Below, in pieces: positions 1-7,584 of a DNA stretch of 14,258 bases. The DNA comes from Candidatus Zixiibacteriota bacterium. Its GTDB lineage: Bacteria; Zixibacteria; MSB-5A5; JAABVY01; JAHJOQ01. Under the pieces are notes generated by a model. The model searched no databases. It saw only the letters and a list, made by a program, of their open reading frames with translations, and had not been told where the DNA came from. The first letter of the stretch is position 1. Every line of letters starts with the position of its first letter. The translations under genes and the position numbers were made by a program. The stretch spans positions 1 through 14,258 of the forward strand of contig JAJRZO010000204.1 in NCBI GenBank assembly GCA_024275215.1, written 5' to 3'.

Positions 1-200
1 AGAAACGCATACGACTTCTCCCCGATGATTTCATTCTCCGCAGGATTAACAGGAATAATCCTGAAGCCTTTCGATTGCAGAAATCTCGCCACCAGATTCG
101 ACTCGCGATCCACCTTGCTCGACAGACCTACGATTGCAACAGTCTTCGACTTGTTTAATAACCGTAGAATCTCATCGTTAGAAGGATTCGAGAAAGCCAT
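1..200 (-). CDS. CoA-binding domain protein (YccU-type), partial, C-terminus beyond window
   Basis: The first 66 codons are present, starting from the ATG at 198-200; the rest lies beyond the window edge. The N-terminus contains KTVAIVGLSSKVDRESN near residues 19-35, then VARFLQSKGFRIIPVNPAE and IIGEKSY. This is the Rossmann-like nucleotide/CoA-binding start of the CoA_binding_2 (YccU) family, small cytoplasmic proteins of about 130-150 residues. Their role is poorly defined; a link to CoA or acyl-CoA binding is known only at family level. Only 3 bases separate the thioredoxin stop codon (204-206) from this start, so translation is probably coupled and the two genes share an mRNA. Pairing with thioredoxin hints at redox or thiol metabolism, but that is inference. 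Confidence 0.85.
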   Translation of the reverse strand, partial: MAFSNPSNDEILRLLNKSKTVAIVGLSSKVDRESNLVARFLQSKGFRIIPVNPAENEIIGEKSYAF

Positions 201-203
201 TAT

Positions 204-524
204 TTACTCCAGTATCCTGCTTAGTCTTTCATCGAACACCTTTTTCGGCACTGCTCCGACGATCTGATCGACAACTTCGCCATTCTTAAAGAAAAGCAAA
301 GATGGGATGCTCATGATTCCATACTGAGTAGCAATTTTAGTGTTCGAATCGACGTCGAGCTTCGCGACTTTCAGTTTGCCTTCATGCTCTTTTCCGAGTT
401 CCTCGACAATTGGCGCCACCATCTTGCATGGTCCGCACCATTCAGCCCAAAAGTCCACAAGCACCGGAATATCCGATTTCAAGACTTCAGCTTCAAATGT
501 CTCATCTGTTACTGCCGCAGCCAT
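204..524 (-). CDS. trxA: Thioredoxin
   Basis: This is a 106-residue thioredoxin, the normal family length. It shows the redox-active motif WCGPC at residues 29-33 (Cys30 and Cys33), the preceding VLVDFWAEW strand, LDVDSN, and the cis-proline loop SIPSLLFF (Pro74). It is a cytoplasmic protein that reduces disulfides in target proteins such as ribonucleotide reductase and peroxiredoxins, and is itself recharged by thioredoxin reductase, which is not in the window. The ATG at 522-524 is chosen over an in-frame start 21 bases upstream (545), because an AGGAGG ribosome-binding site (529-534) sits 4 bases before it and the upstream start would place that site inside the gene. No signal peptide is seen. 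It is followed after 3 bases by the CoA-binding protein gene. Confidence 0.96.
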   Translation of the reverse strand: MAAAVTDETFEAEVLKSDIPVLVDFWAEWCGPCKMVAPIVEELGKEHEGKLKVAKLDVDSNTKIATQYGIMSIPSLLFFKNGEVVDQIVGAVPKKVFDERLSRILE

Positions 525-528
525 AGTT

Positions 529-534
529 CCTCCT
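529..534 (-). promoter_or_regulatory. Ribosome-binding site of trxA
   Basis: AGGAGG on the minus strand, 4 bases before the ATG at 522-524. It decides the start: the longer in-frame alternative at 545 lies upstream of it. Confidence 0.8.
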
Positions 535-547
535 GCAATAACCAAAG

Positions 548-852
548 TTAGTTTAGCATTCTATAAGCAATCAAACCTGCCGGAATAGAACCATACGAGA
601 GCAGTTTGTCATGAAAAGCTCCCGGATTGAAATCCTTCCCGGCATTTTTCATATATTCTTCTCTCAATTTCATCAACTCGATTTTCCCCGCTAAATAACT
701 CATCGGCTGAGTCGGGTCTGAGTGTACCTTTTCACTTCCGATATCGCACTGCCCTCCTCGACCCTTACGACATCGACAAGCATCTTTACTGCTTCCTGAA
801 AACCCATATTCCCCCTGTGAAGTTCCACATCAATTACAACTACGCACGCCCT
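548..852 (-). pseudogene. Remnant of a DUF885-family gene (C-terminal end only, frameshifted)
   Basis: Two adjoining minus-strand reading frames together read as the C-terminus of a DUF885 protein, a family of about 550-600 residues with weak similarity to metallopeptidases and no settled function. The upstream frame (852 down to 721) gives RACVVVIDVELHRGN, then MGFQEAVKMLVDVV and SEVKRYT. The downstream frame (718 down to the TAA at 548-550) gives DPTQPMSYLAGKIELMK, then GAFHDKLLSYGSIPAG. In the family, the RAxRLVVDxGxH, EVxRYT, PTQPxSYL and AFHDxLL elements follow one another in one frame. Here the frame changes at 719-720, consistent with loss of one base. Nothing recognisable continues upstream of about 852; the first frame stays open only to 891, and the remaining roughly 450 residues are missing. 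I infer a dead 3' fragment. The identification rests on remembered family motifs, not on a search. Confidence 0.75.
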
Positions 853-958
853 CGAGGGGATTGCAAATACCAAAACCGAGGACTCTATCCATTATGTTAC
901 CGAGATCGTCATATTATTTGCTGCTTTAACATAAGAATTTATTGACTGGCCAATAGGC
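853..958. other. Spacer between the activase gene and the DUF885 remnant
   Basis: About 105 bases with no recognisable coding sequence. The part up to 891 may be further eroded DUF885 sequence. No clear terminator hairpin follows the stop codon of the activase gene at 959-961. Confidence 0.4.
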
Positions 959-3900
959 TTATTCTACCGCCACAGCTTGACGTTTTCGGTTTTCTGCAAA
1001 CTGGCGAGCCTGTAACAGGAATGCTTCGAGTCGGATCACCTCGTTCTTGTCCTCGAGCCCTTCATAAGCCAGATTCAACCATGGGAGCTTGTTGCAATCC
1101 TCCTGTATCTTTCTCGATATCGAAGTCACGATTGTGCCGGGCATGCAATTTAGCGGGAATGTGTTTATGATTCCTGATGCTCCCCGATGGTAGTAATCGA
1201 TCGCCTTGCCGATAGAGAGAATCGCCTCACCTGAGAACGAAACATCCATATATGGTTCAGCCAGCCTGATCAGTTTTTCCACAGGAGCTTCATGAGCAGT
1301 CGGTACTTCGGGCAGGAGAACATCGGCGAGATGCTTCTCTGATCGCTTCTGAATCTTGTCCTTGATGAAGCTGCCGAGGAATTGCCTGAGATTGCCATCG
1401 CTCTTGACTTTCAACTTGTGAGTGAAGTTCGTATAGAAAATCCACTCTGAGATCGGAGCAAGCCACACCTCAGCGCCGAGTTCTTCCAGGCGTTCAATCA
1501 GGTAATTATTCGAGAATCTGTTCGAGCGCAGGAATATTTCTCCGACAACCGCGATCACAGGTTTTCCAGCGCTGCCGTTTCTTTTGAGGCGCCTGAAGTC
1601 AGTCAGCGCAGAGAAAAGGATTTTCGACGGATCACCATGTTGTTTAATGGCGTCAGCAAGAATATAGAGATATCGTCGATACAGATTGGCGCATTCCGCG
1701 CGGTCAATGACATACGGACTGGTTCGCCTCATCAGCTTGTACAATAGATCTGTCGCTACAATCGAAGTCCACGCTATCCGCATAAACTGCGAAGATGAGA
1801 ACGGGAAATCCTCGTATGCGTTCTCCGAATCAGGAGAATATATAGGCACTTGATCGTAGCCGAGTCTGTCAAGCACTGTCCTCTGCAGGAGATGATACTG
1901 GCCAAATCGGCATGGCCCGCCCGCTGATGGCATAAAGAAAGCAGACTTATTGGGATCGAATTCAGGTTCCTTGATTTTCCTGACAAGATCACCCATCGTA
2001 ACCTGACAAGGGAAACACTCTTTTCCGCTGGTAAATTTCTTGCCCAAATCAAGGCTGTCATGGTCGGGTTCAGGTAGCGCCTCGGCTGGAGTGCCGCATG
2101 CTTCCATCGCGGCAGCAAGCGCGATTGCATGATCCGACATATATGGAACATACACTTTGCGTCCATTTCCGTTCATCGGCCGGGACAATGCGGCAACAGG
2201 CGCTACATCCTTCGTACGATACGATTTGAGGCTGTCGAGAAACGCTTCGAGTCTCGTAACAGCTCCGGCATCCGCTGAATGCTCATCGATTTCAATCTGG
2301 AGAAACGGCTTACCCTCCATCTTTCTGGTAAAGAAATGCGTGATGAAAGAATCCGGACCGCATCCGAAACTTGTGATATAGACAGCATAGATGTTCTCGC
2401 GCTGACGTATGAAATCAGCCGCGGCAAGAATGCGCTGGCCGAAACGCCAGTACATATTACGATTTTCGATCTCAGGAAGATACTCGGATAAAGGGAGAAA
2501 ATCCATCGGAATAACCGGCACTCCGAGTTCGCGCAATTTCTGCGGGATTTCGAGAGAAAGCTTATTGTCGCAGCCATTGTATGGCCTTGAGACTATGCAA
2601 ACAGCCTTCTCGTCAGGACCTAGAGAATCGAGAAACTTTGCGCCCGCCTCCTGACACTTTCGATAGAATTCCTTTTGGGATTCAACCGCCTTAGCGATTG
2701 CACTGTGATACTCATCTTCACCCAAATCAAATTCTTTCTCGAGTTCCCGAAGTTTCTCAACGAGAAAATCTTTGTCCATACGCAGGCTCACCGGGAACGA
2801 CAGCAGCTTTATCCCCGACGATGACAGATCGATATTGGCTTTTACATTGTATGGGATTGCCTGAATATATGGACACAAATAGCTGTGCTCATGAGGCGAG
2901 TCATCATCGTGGACATTGATCATACTCGGCAGGAAGATGTAGTCAACCTGCCTGTTGATCAGATCGATTATGTGACCGAATGTCACCTTGATCGGGAAAC
3001 ATGTCTCCGACGAAAAATGTTCGAGACTGTCCTCGATTACCCTCTGATTAGTGATCGGCGACAGAGTAGTCCTGAAACCGAGCGACCTGAAGAAACCTGA
3101 CCAGAATGGATAAAGCTCATGGAATACCAATACGCGCGGGATACCGATCGTGACATTCTTTCTCGCCTCGATATTCGGTCTCTTGAAACCTGCATACAGG
3201 AATTTCTCCCGCTGCCTGAACAAGTCAATGCCTTCAACTTCCTTCTTCGTCTGATCGACATCGTATTTCTCGCAGCGTGAACCATAGAACAGTGGCTCTT
3301 CGCCTTCAATCAGAACCTGCCTGATCTCGCACATATTTGAGCAGTCATCGCAAACGAAACTTTCGATTGTGTATTTCTTTTTAGAAAGATCGAATCCCTT
3401 GAACCTGCTCTGTTCTGTCTGGATTTCATTTCTCGCAAGAATGGCAGAGCCTATCGCACCTGTAACATCATGATGAGGCGGAACTGTTACCGGTCGACCG
3501 ACAGTCTTCTCGAAAGCCGCGACCACAGCTTTGTTCCATGCTACCCCGCCCTGAAAGAAAATATGCTTGCCGACTCTGCGATCCTGTACAACTTTCGTCA
3601 GGTAGTTGTTTACAATGGAATATGCAAGTCCTGCGATCAGATCATCCTTGTTGGCTCCCGATTGCTGGTGCGACACCAAATCGGATTCCATGAACACCGT
3701 GCAACGCTCGCCGCACCCGACGGGACAGCTTGCGCCAAGCGCCCTGTCGCCGAATTCTTCTTCAATCTTGATATCAAGTTTTTCAGCCTGTTCCTGCAGG
3801 AACGAACCCGTTCCTGCCGCGCATGCCTTGTTCATCTCGAAATCTATCACAACGCAGTTGTCGATGGAAATATACTTGGAATCCTGACCACCGATTTCGA

Positions 3901-5179
3901 AGATCGTATCGACTCGCGGATCGATGGCGATTGCGGCCGTCGCCTGAGCGGTTATTTCATTTCTTACGACATCAGCTCCGACGAAGTCACCGACAAGATA
4001 CCGTCCCGACCCTGTGGTTCCGCAGGCGAGAATTTTAACACGACCGGCGAGTTCATCACCAACTTCTTTCAGACCGCGCTGTACAGCCTGAAGAGGTCGT
4101 CCGGCTGTCATCAGGTATCGTCTCGCTAAAACATTGTTGTCCTTGTCGATCACGACGACATTCGTTGAAAGCGATCCGACATCAATACCGAGGTAACCGG
4201 TTCTGATCTCCTCCGACAATTCACTTTTAGCAGATGTAATATCATAATATTTCGAGTCCGGATATTCATACGACAGCCGTTCGGCTGATGATGCTCTGCC
4301 GGAACTTGTCCCGCTCCGCTTGAAATCCGCATGCAGGCTGAACAGCGCAGGGTTGTCGTTTCTTGCCGCATAAATTGCCGCGCCATAAGCAGGCATCAGC
4401 TTGTGCATCTCAGGAACAATCAATTCTCCGGGTTTGAGATCGAGTATATCCTCGAACGCCCTTATCATTCCCTTGTTAGCGGCGACACCACCCTGAAAAC
4501 TTATCGGCTTGTTGAATTTCTTGCCTTTCGCAATCGCCGACTTGAAATTCCTCGCCACTGCGTAGCACAGTCCCGCAACAATATCATAATCAGGCGTGGC
4601 AATCTGTTGCAGATGTATCATATCAGACTTTGCAAATACCGAGCATCGTCCCGCTATCCGGGGCGGATGCTTGGATTTTATCGCAAGGTCGCCAAATTCA
4701 TCTTCAATAGACAGATTCAACCTCGATGCCTGCTGATCTAAAAATGATCCTGTTCCAGCGGCACAAAGCGAGTTCATCGCAAGGTCTTCGAGCAACAGTT
4801 TCCCGGATGTTATATCCCGCCTGACCGAGATCAGCTTGGAATCTTCACCACCCATCTCGATAATCGTCTGCACATCGGGGAGAAGCTTCTGATTTGCTGC
4901 AAGGCTCGCGAGTACTTCGTTGACGAAATCGCCGCCGAGACAATCCTGCGCCAATCTTCCGCCCGATCCGGTGAAACAGATCGCACCAAAATCCTCGGCT
5001 GGTATCTTGTCAAATATTTCAGCAATCGCGTTCTGCAGCACATCCACCGGCTGGCCGGAAACGCGAGTATATTTAGAATAAGTTACTGAATATGAATCAG
5101 TTATAACGACTGCTTTAAGAGCGACAGATCCGATGTCAAGTCCAAGGAAGTATTTCAAAGGAACTCCTTTTCCCATCAT
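959..5179 (-). CDS. Giant acyl-CoA dehydratase activase-like protein: two HgdC/BadF ATPase domains plus DUF2229/CoA-activase C-terminal half
   Basis: This 1406-residue protein has two tandem ASKHA-type ATPase modules. Module 1 (about 8-275) has LGLDIGSVALKAVV, MGGEDSK (109-115), CAAGTGSFLDQQ (Cys139) and GRCSVFAKSD (Cys179). Module 2 (about 328-583) has LGIDVGSLSTNVVV, IGGQDSK (429-435), CAAGTGSFLQEQ (Cys453) and ERCTVFMESD (Cys493). In HgdC the equivalent cysteines hold a [4Fe-4S] cluster at the dimer interface, and ATP hydrolysis drives electron transfer to a 2-hydroxyacyl-CoA dehydratase. A cysteine cluster CxxCxxxC at 610-617 follows, then a DUF2229-like segment (TIGIPRVLVFHELYPF, SSETCFP) and a second half with GKECFPCQ that resembles dehydratase HgdB-like subunits. 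Proteins of this length and order are known from many anaerobes, but their substrate is not established. No dehydratase subunit genes are adjacent. The ATG at 5177-5179 has GGAG upstream. A TTG at 5156-5158, just after AAGGAG, would give MKYFLGLDIGS and is a real alternative start. Confidence 0.9.
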   Translation of the reverse strand: MMGKGVPLKYFLGLDIGSVALKAVVITDSYSVTYSKYTRVSGQPVDVLQNAIAEIFDKIPAEDFGAICFTGSGGRLAQDCLGGDFVNEVLASLAANQKLLPDVQTIIEMGGEDSKLISVRRDITSGKLLLEDLAMNSLCAAGTGSFLDQQASRLNLSIEDEFGDLAIKSKHPPRIAGRCSVFAKSDMIHLQQIATPDYDIVAGLCYAVARNFKSAIAKGKKFNKPISFQGGVAANKGMIRAFEDILDLKPGELIVPEMHKLMPAYGAAIYAARNDNPALFSLHADFKRSGTSSGRASSAERLSYEYPDSKYYDITSAKSELSEEIRTGYLGIDVGSLSTNVVVIDKDNNVLARRYLMTAGRPLQAVQRGLKEVGDELAGRVKILACGTTGSGRYLVGDFVGADVVRNEITAQATAAIAIDPRVDTIFEIGGQDSKYISIDNCVVIDFEMNKACAAGTGSFLQEQAEKLDIKIEEEFGDRALGASCPVGCGERCTVFMESDLVSHQQSGANKDDLIAGLAYSIVNNYLTKVVQDRRVGKHIFFQGGVAWNKAVVAAFEKTVGRPVTVPPHHDVTGAIGSAILARNEIQTEQSRFKGFDLSKKKYTIESFVCDDCSNMCEIRQVLIEGEEPLFYGSRCEKYDVDQTKKEVEGIDLFRQREKFLYAGFKRPNIEARKNVTIGIPRVLVFHELYPFWSGFFRSLGFRTTLSPITNQRVIEDSLEHFSSETCFPIKVTFGHIIDLINRQVDYIFLPSMINVHDDDSPHEHSYLCPYIQAIPYNVKANIDLSSSGIKLLSFPVSLRMDKDFLVEKLRELEKEFDLGEDEYHSAIAKAVESQKEFYRKCQEAGAKFLDSLGPDEKAVCIVSRPYNGCDNKLSLEIPQKLRELGVPVIPMDFLPLSEYLPEIENRNMYWRFGQRILAAADFIRQRENIYAVYITSFGCGPDSFITHFFTRKMEGKPFLQIEIDEHSADAGAVTRLEAFLDSLKSYRTKDVAPVAALSRPMNGNGRKVYVPYMSDHAIALAAAMEACGTPAEALPEPDHDSLDLGKKFTSGKECFPCQVTMGDLVRKIKEPEFDPNKSAFFMPSAGGPCRFGQYHLLQRTVLDRLGYDQVPIYSPDSENAYEDFPFSSSQFMRIAWTSIVATDLLYKLMRRTSPYVIDRAECANLYRRYLYILADAIKQHGDPSKILFSALTDFRRLKRNGSAGKPVIAVVGEIFLRSNRFSNNYLIERLEELGAEVWLAPISEWIFYTNFTHKLKVKSDGNLRQFLGSFIKDKIQKRSEKHLADVLLPEVPTAHEAPVEKLIRLAEPYMDVSFSGEAILSIGKAIDYYHRGASGIINTFPLNCMPGTIVTSISRKIQEDCNKLPWLNLAYEGLEDKNEVIRLEAFLLQARQFAENRKRQAVAVE

Positions 5180-5296
5180 TAAGGCTCCAATATACTGCTA
5201 CACTTTTCAAACGCAAACCAATTTTGTCCATGAGACAATGCCCATATTATGGCTTTTACGTAGAATTAGACGATATTGTTGGATAAAAACCCGATA

Positions 5297-5962
5297 TCAC
5301 TCATTCCAAACATATTCAAACAAAAGAAATGACAGCGTAATTACCACGATTGGATATGCAATCAACACTTTGAGGTATCCCCACATCTCATCACCGCCTT
5401 TGAAGGCGATTTCTGTAGCGGCAATCGACGGAAGAAGCACGGGCAACAGAAGCGGGAACGACAAGACTGCAAAAAGAGCACCTTTCACAGTTGCCTTTGA
5501 GACCATTGCCGCGATGATTGTGGTTGCCGATGCCAGTCCGAACGATCCGAGTGCCATGCACAGGACAAATCGCAACAATGACTGAGGTGACACATCCATC
5601 AAGACAATATAGAGCGGAATCAGAATCACAAGCAGGAACGCAAGTAGCAATATGCTGAAAACAAGCTTGCCGACGAACACGACACTCGGAGCAGCGAAAA
5701 CTCTCAGGGTTTGCGCTGTTCTCGATTCCTCCTCTCTGATGAAACTTGAAGCAAGCGCCTGCATAGATGAAAACAGTATAATTATCCAGATCAGCGACGC
5801 GTGCATCGATGGCGACAGCAATTCCTGTCCTGCGGTAAGCCCGACAACGACCAGCGTGATAATCGCAAAGAGCACGAGCGCATTGAGACCATACCGTGTG
5901 CGAAGTTCACAGCGAACATCCTTCACAACCAGCGCAATTACTGAGTTAACCCAAAGTGACAA
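5297..5962 (-). CDS. ccmB: CcmB-like ABC exporter membrane subunit
   Basis: This is a polytopic membrane protein of about 221 residues, the usual CcmB length. The N-terminal ELRTRYGLNALVLFAIITLV matches the conserved cytoplasmic entry and first helix of CcmB. Further hydrophobic segments follow (LIWIIILFSSMQALASSF; a long LVFSILLLAFLLVILIPLYIV; then two or three more to the C-terminus), about six in all. With CcmA it forms the ABC complex of system I cytochrome c maturation, which acts with CcmCDE in heme handling. No ccmC, ccmE or other maturation gene is in the window. There is no suitable ATG: the longest frame opens at a TTG (5972-5974), but a GGAGG lies just after that codon and 5 bases before a second TTG (5960-5962), so I prefer 5962. 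The gene overlaps the end of ccmA (stop 5946-5948), which implies translational coupling. Confidence 0.82.
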   Translation of the reverse strand: MSLWVNSVIALVVKDVRCELRTRYGLNALVLFAIITLVVVGLTAGQELLSPSMHASLIWIIILFSSMQALASSFIREEESRTAQTLRVFAAPSVVFVGKLVFSILLLAFLLVILIPLYIVLMDVSPQSLLRFVLCMALGSFGLASATTIIAAMVSKATVKGALFAVLSFPLLLPVLLPSIAATEIAFKGGDEMWGYLKVLIAYPIVVITLSFLLFEYVWNE

Positions 5963-6581
5963 TCCGGCCTCCAAGACTCACTTCGTCATTCTCATTCGTA
6001 GCGAAGATCAATATGCCATCTGCTTTATGCTGATCCATAATCTCGTACACAACCTTCCGCCCGTCATCATCGAGGTTCGATGTCGGCTCGTCGAGCAATA
6101 ATAACTCCGGTCTGGTGATAGTCGCCGCCGCAAGTTTCAGGCGTTGTTTCATGCCGGAGGAATAGGCGCCATACATGTCGTTCCCTCTGTTGTGCAGGCC
6201 GACACGGTCAAGATACGATTCGATCTGAGTATGACTCATCTTCATGCCGGATACTCTGGTCAGGAATTCCAGATTCTCAATGCCTGTCAGGTCGTCATAA
6301 AGTTCAGCTTCAGGAGAGACAAGCCGTATATGCTTTCTGTGCGATTCTGAATCGATGTCCTGTCCGGCAATCGAAAGCCTTATATCGCCCTTTATTGGTC
6401 TGAGCAATCCGGCGATGATCTTCAGGAGTGTAGACTTGCCTGAGCCATTGTGACCAGTTATACAGATCGATTCGCCAGACTGACAGTCAAATCCGATATT
6501 CGTGAGAACTCGCCGTACACCATATCGATGAGTGATGCCATCGACTTCGAGCGTGACTCTGTTGCGATCAATCTTTTCCAC
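5946..6581 (-). CDS. ccmA: CcmA-like ABC transporter ATP-binding protein
   Basis: This is a 211-residue ABC ATPase of CcmA size. It has Walker A GHNGSGKST (43-51), signature YSSGMKQ (140-146), Walker B LLLLDEP (160-166) and D-loop SNLD (168-171). The VSPEAELYDDLTGIENL segment (88-104) matches the Q-loop region of CcmA-like ATPases outside Proteobacteria. The switch position, usually His, reads ATNE, so Asn196 stands there. It would energise the CcmB partner encoded immediately downstream and overlapping it. The start is GTG (6579-6581); no strong ribosome-binding site precedes it, so the exact start is uncertain by a few codons. Assignment to heme/cytochrome c maturation rests on the CcmB partner. 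Another small-molecule exporter of the same fold is possible. Confidence 0.85.
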   Translation of the reverse strand: MEKIDRNRVTLEVDGITHRYGVRRVLTNIGFDCQSGESICITGHNGSGKSTLLKIIAGLLRPIKGDIRLSIAGQDIDSESHRKHIRLVSPEAELYDDLTGIENLEFLTRVSGMKMSHTQIESYLDRVGLHNRGNDMYGAYSSGMKQRLKLAAATITRPELLLLDEPTSNLDDDGRKVVYEIMDQHKADGILIFATNENDEVSLGGRIVTLG

Positions 6582-6653
6582 GGTGACAAGTTATCAGATT
6601 AACATCGAGGGTCAACAAATTTGATGTCAAGGCAAAATAGAAATGTCCTATTC

Positions 6654-6697
6654 GTGTGCGGTGTCGGGAACCCTTGTGTGCGGTGTCGGGAATCCTT
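6654..6697. repeat. Tandem direct repeat, two copies of 22 bp
   Basis: Copies at 6654-6675 and 6676-6697 both begin GTGTGCGGTGTCGGGAA and end CCCTT or TCCTT, so they differ at one position of 22. Confidence 0.9.
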
Positions 6698-6707
6698 TCC
6701 CGACACC
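6682..6707. repeat. Inverted repeat, 11-bp arms with 4-base loop
   Basis: GGTGTCGGGAA (6682-6692) pairs perfectly with TTCCCGACACC (6697-6707) around TCCT. It overlaps a second, 12-bp inverted repeat, GGAATCCTTTCC (6689-6700) with GGAAAGGATTCC (6719-6730), so two mutually exclusive hairpins are possible. No T-tract follows on either strand. Confidence 0.85.
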
Positions 6708-6749
6708 ATGATTTGCAAGGAAAGGATTCCTGACGGCGCACGAGGGACT

Positions 6750-6776
6750 GTCATGCCGGACTTGATCCGGCATCCA
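6750..6776 (+). repeat. Dispersed palindromic repeat
   Basis: The core ATGCCGGA (6753-6760) and TCCGGCAT (6766-6773) form a perfect 8-bp inverted repeat around CTTGA. The sequence matches the kind of short intergenic palindrome found many times in numerous bacterial genomes. A diverged copy lies in this window at 10436-10462. Confidence 0.75.
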
Positions 6777-6804
6777 TCTTCATAGTTGGAACACAAAAAG
6801 AATT

Positions 6805-7533
6805 CTAATTTATGATATGCCCGATGCGATGCCACTGAACGCGTTTATTGAAATGTGTGATATTATAAGCAAGTGATTCCAAAACTGTCATCGGATGTCC
6901 CCAATCGACTTCAGGAGCGGTGCTGTCCGGCGCCCATGAAAAATGCACAATCATCGCTTCACCGAGAATATTCTCTCGCGGCACAAATCCCCAGAATCGC
7001 GAATCATACGATCTGTCACGGTTGTCACCCATCATAAAATACTGCCCATCCGGCACAGTTACAGGTCCGAAATTGTCGCGGGCGCCATCGATTGCCGAGC
7101 GTGGTTTGATATATTTGTCGGTATGTTTGGAATCTACAGGATCCCTTACAAGCTCACCATCGACATAGACGCGCTTATTCCTGATCTCAACAGTCTGTCC
7201 CGGACCGGCGATACACCGCTTGATATAATTTATCTCAGGGTTGCCCGGGAATTTGAAGATGATTATATCCCCCGGCTCAGGGTCAGCTAATGCGGGAAGT
7301 TTGAGAGGAAGAAGAGGAACCTTGGCGCCATAGATAAACTTGTTTCCAAGAATGAAGTCGCCTGTCATCAGTGTGTTTTCCATCGATCCCGACGGTATGT
7401 TGTAAGCCTCAACAAGCGATGTCTTGATAATCAGGGCAATAATAAGCGCACTGCCGAACAGTTTCACATATTCCCAGATTACTCTCTTAGTAGATTTCAA
7501 AGTCACTTTTTCTGAAGTAATATCATCTGTCAT
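6805..7533 (-). CDS. lepB: Signal peptidase I (second of two tandem paralogues)
   Basis: This 242-residue type I signal peptidase (S26 family) cuts signal peptides from exported proteins at the outer face of the inner membrane. One N-terminal membrane helix (about 23-40) is followed by PSGSMENTL with the catalytic Ser50. Next come GDIIIFKFPGNP and YIKRCIAGPGQ with the general-base Lys105, and then box E GDNRDRSYDSRFWG. All catalytic elements are intact. The start is the ATG at 7531-7533; no strong ribosome-binding site is visible (an AGGGA lies about 12 bases upstream). It lies 103 bases downstream of a paralogue of nearly the same length, with the same motifs and much shared sequence around the Lys and box E regions. 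That indicates gene duplication. The two copies may differ in timing or substrate range. Confidence 0.95.
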   Translation of the reverse strand: MTDDITSEKVTLKSTKRVIWEYVKLFGSALIIALIIKTSLVEAYNIPSGSMENTLMTGDFILGNKFIYGAKVPLLPLKLPALADPEPGDIIIFKFPGNPEINYIKRCIAGPGQTVEIRNKRVYVDGELVRDPVDSKHTDKYIKPRSAIDGARDNFGPVTVPDGQYFMMGDNRDRSYDSRFWGFVPRENILGEAMIVHFSWAPDSTAPEVDWGHPMTVLESLAYNITHFNKRVQWHRIGHIIN

Positions 7534-7584
7534 GTCAACATCATTCCCTGCGCCCGGAGTCTGTTGTATCCACTGTCATGTATT

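Larger units (their letters stand above)
6582..6804. other. Repeat-rich non-coding spacer between lepB and ccmA
   Basis: This 223-base spacer holds no credible gene. It contains a 22-bp direct repeat, overlapping inverted repeats and a dispersed palindromic repeat, listed separately. A TTGACA-like and a TTGACC-like box lie before ccmA at 6625-6630 and 6610-6615 (minus strand), without a convincing -10. Confidence 0.7.

Noticed and set aside
3470..4129. 219-codon open frame on the plus strand
   Set aside because: It lies wholly antisense to the conserved second ATPase module of the activase gene and shows no family motif; it is a shadow of the coding strand.
5214..5240. TTGTC-N5-GACAA palindrome upstream of the activase gene as an operator
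   Set aside because: A 5-bp inverted repeat is expected by chance and no promoter with two good boxes is associated with it.
6588..6630. Promoter for ccmA with TTGACA or TTGACC boxes
   Set aside because: The boxes at 6625-6630 and 6610-6615 lack a good -10 at 16-18 bases; the best candidate would place the transcript start on the start codon.
6654..6697. CRISPR-like repeat unit
   Set aside because: The two 22-bp copies are directly adjacent with no spacer and no cas gene is present.
6599..6835. 78-codon minus-strand frame across the repeat spacer
   Set aside because: Its sequence is made of the direct and palindromic repeats and it overlaps the end of lepB; the protein has no plausible similarity.
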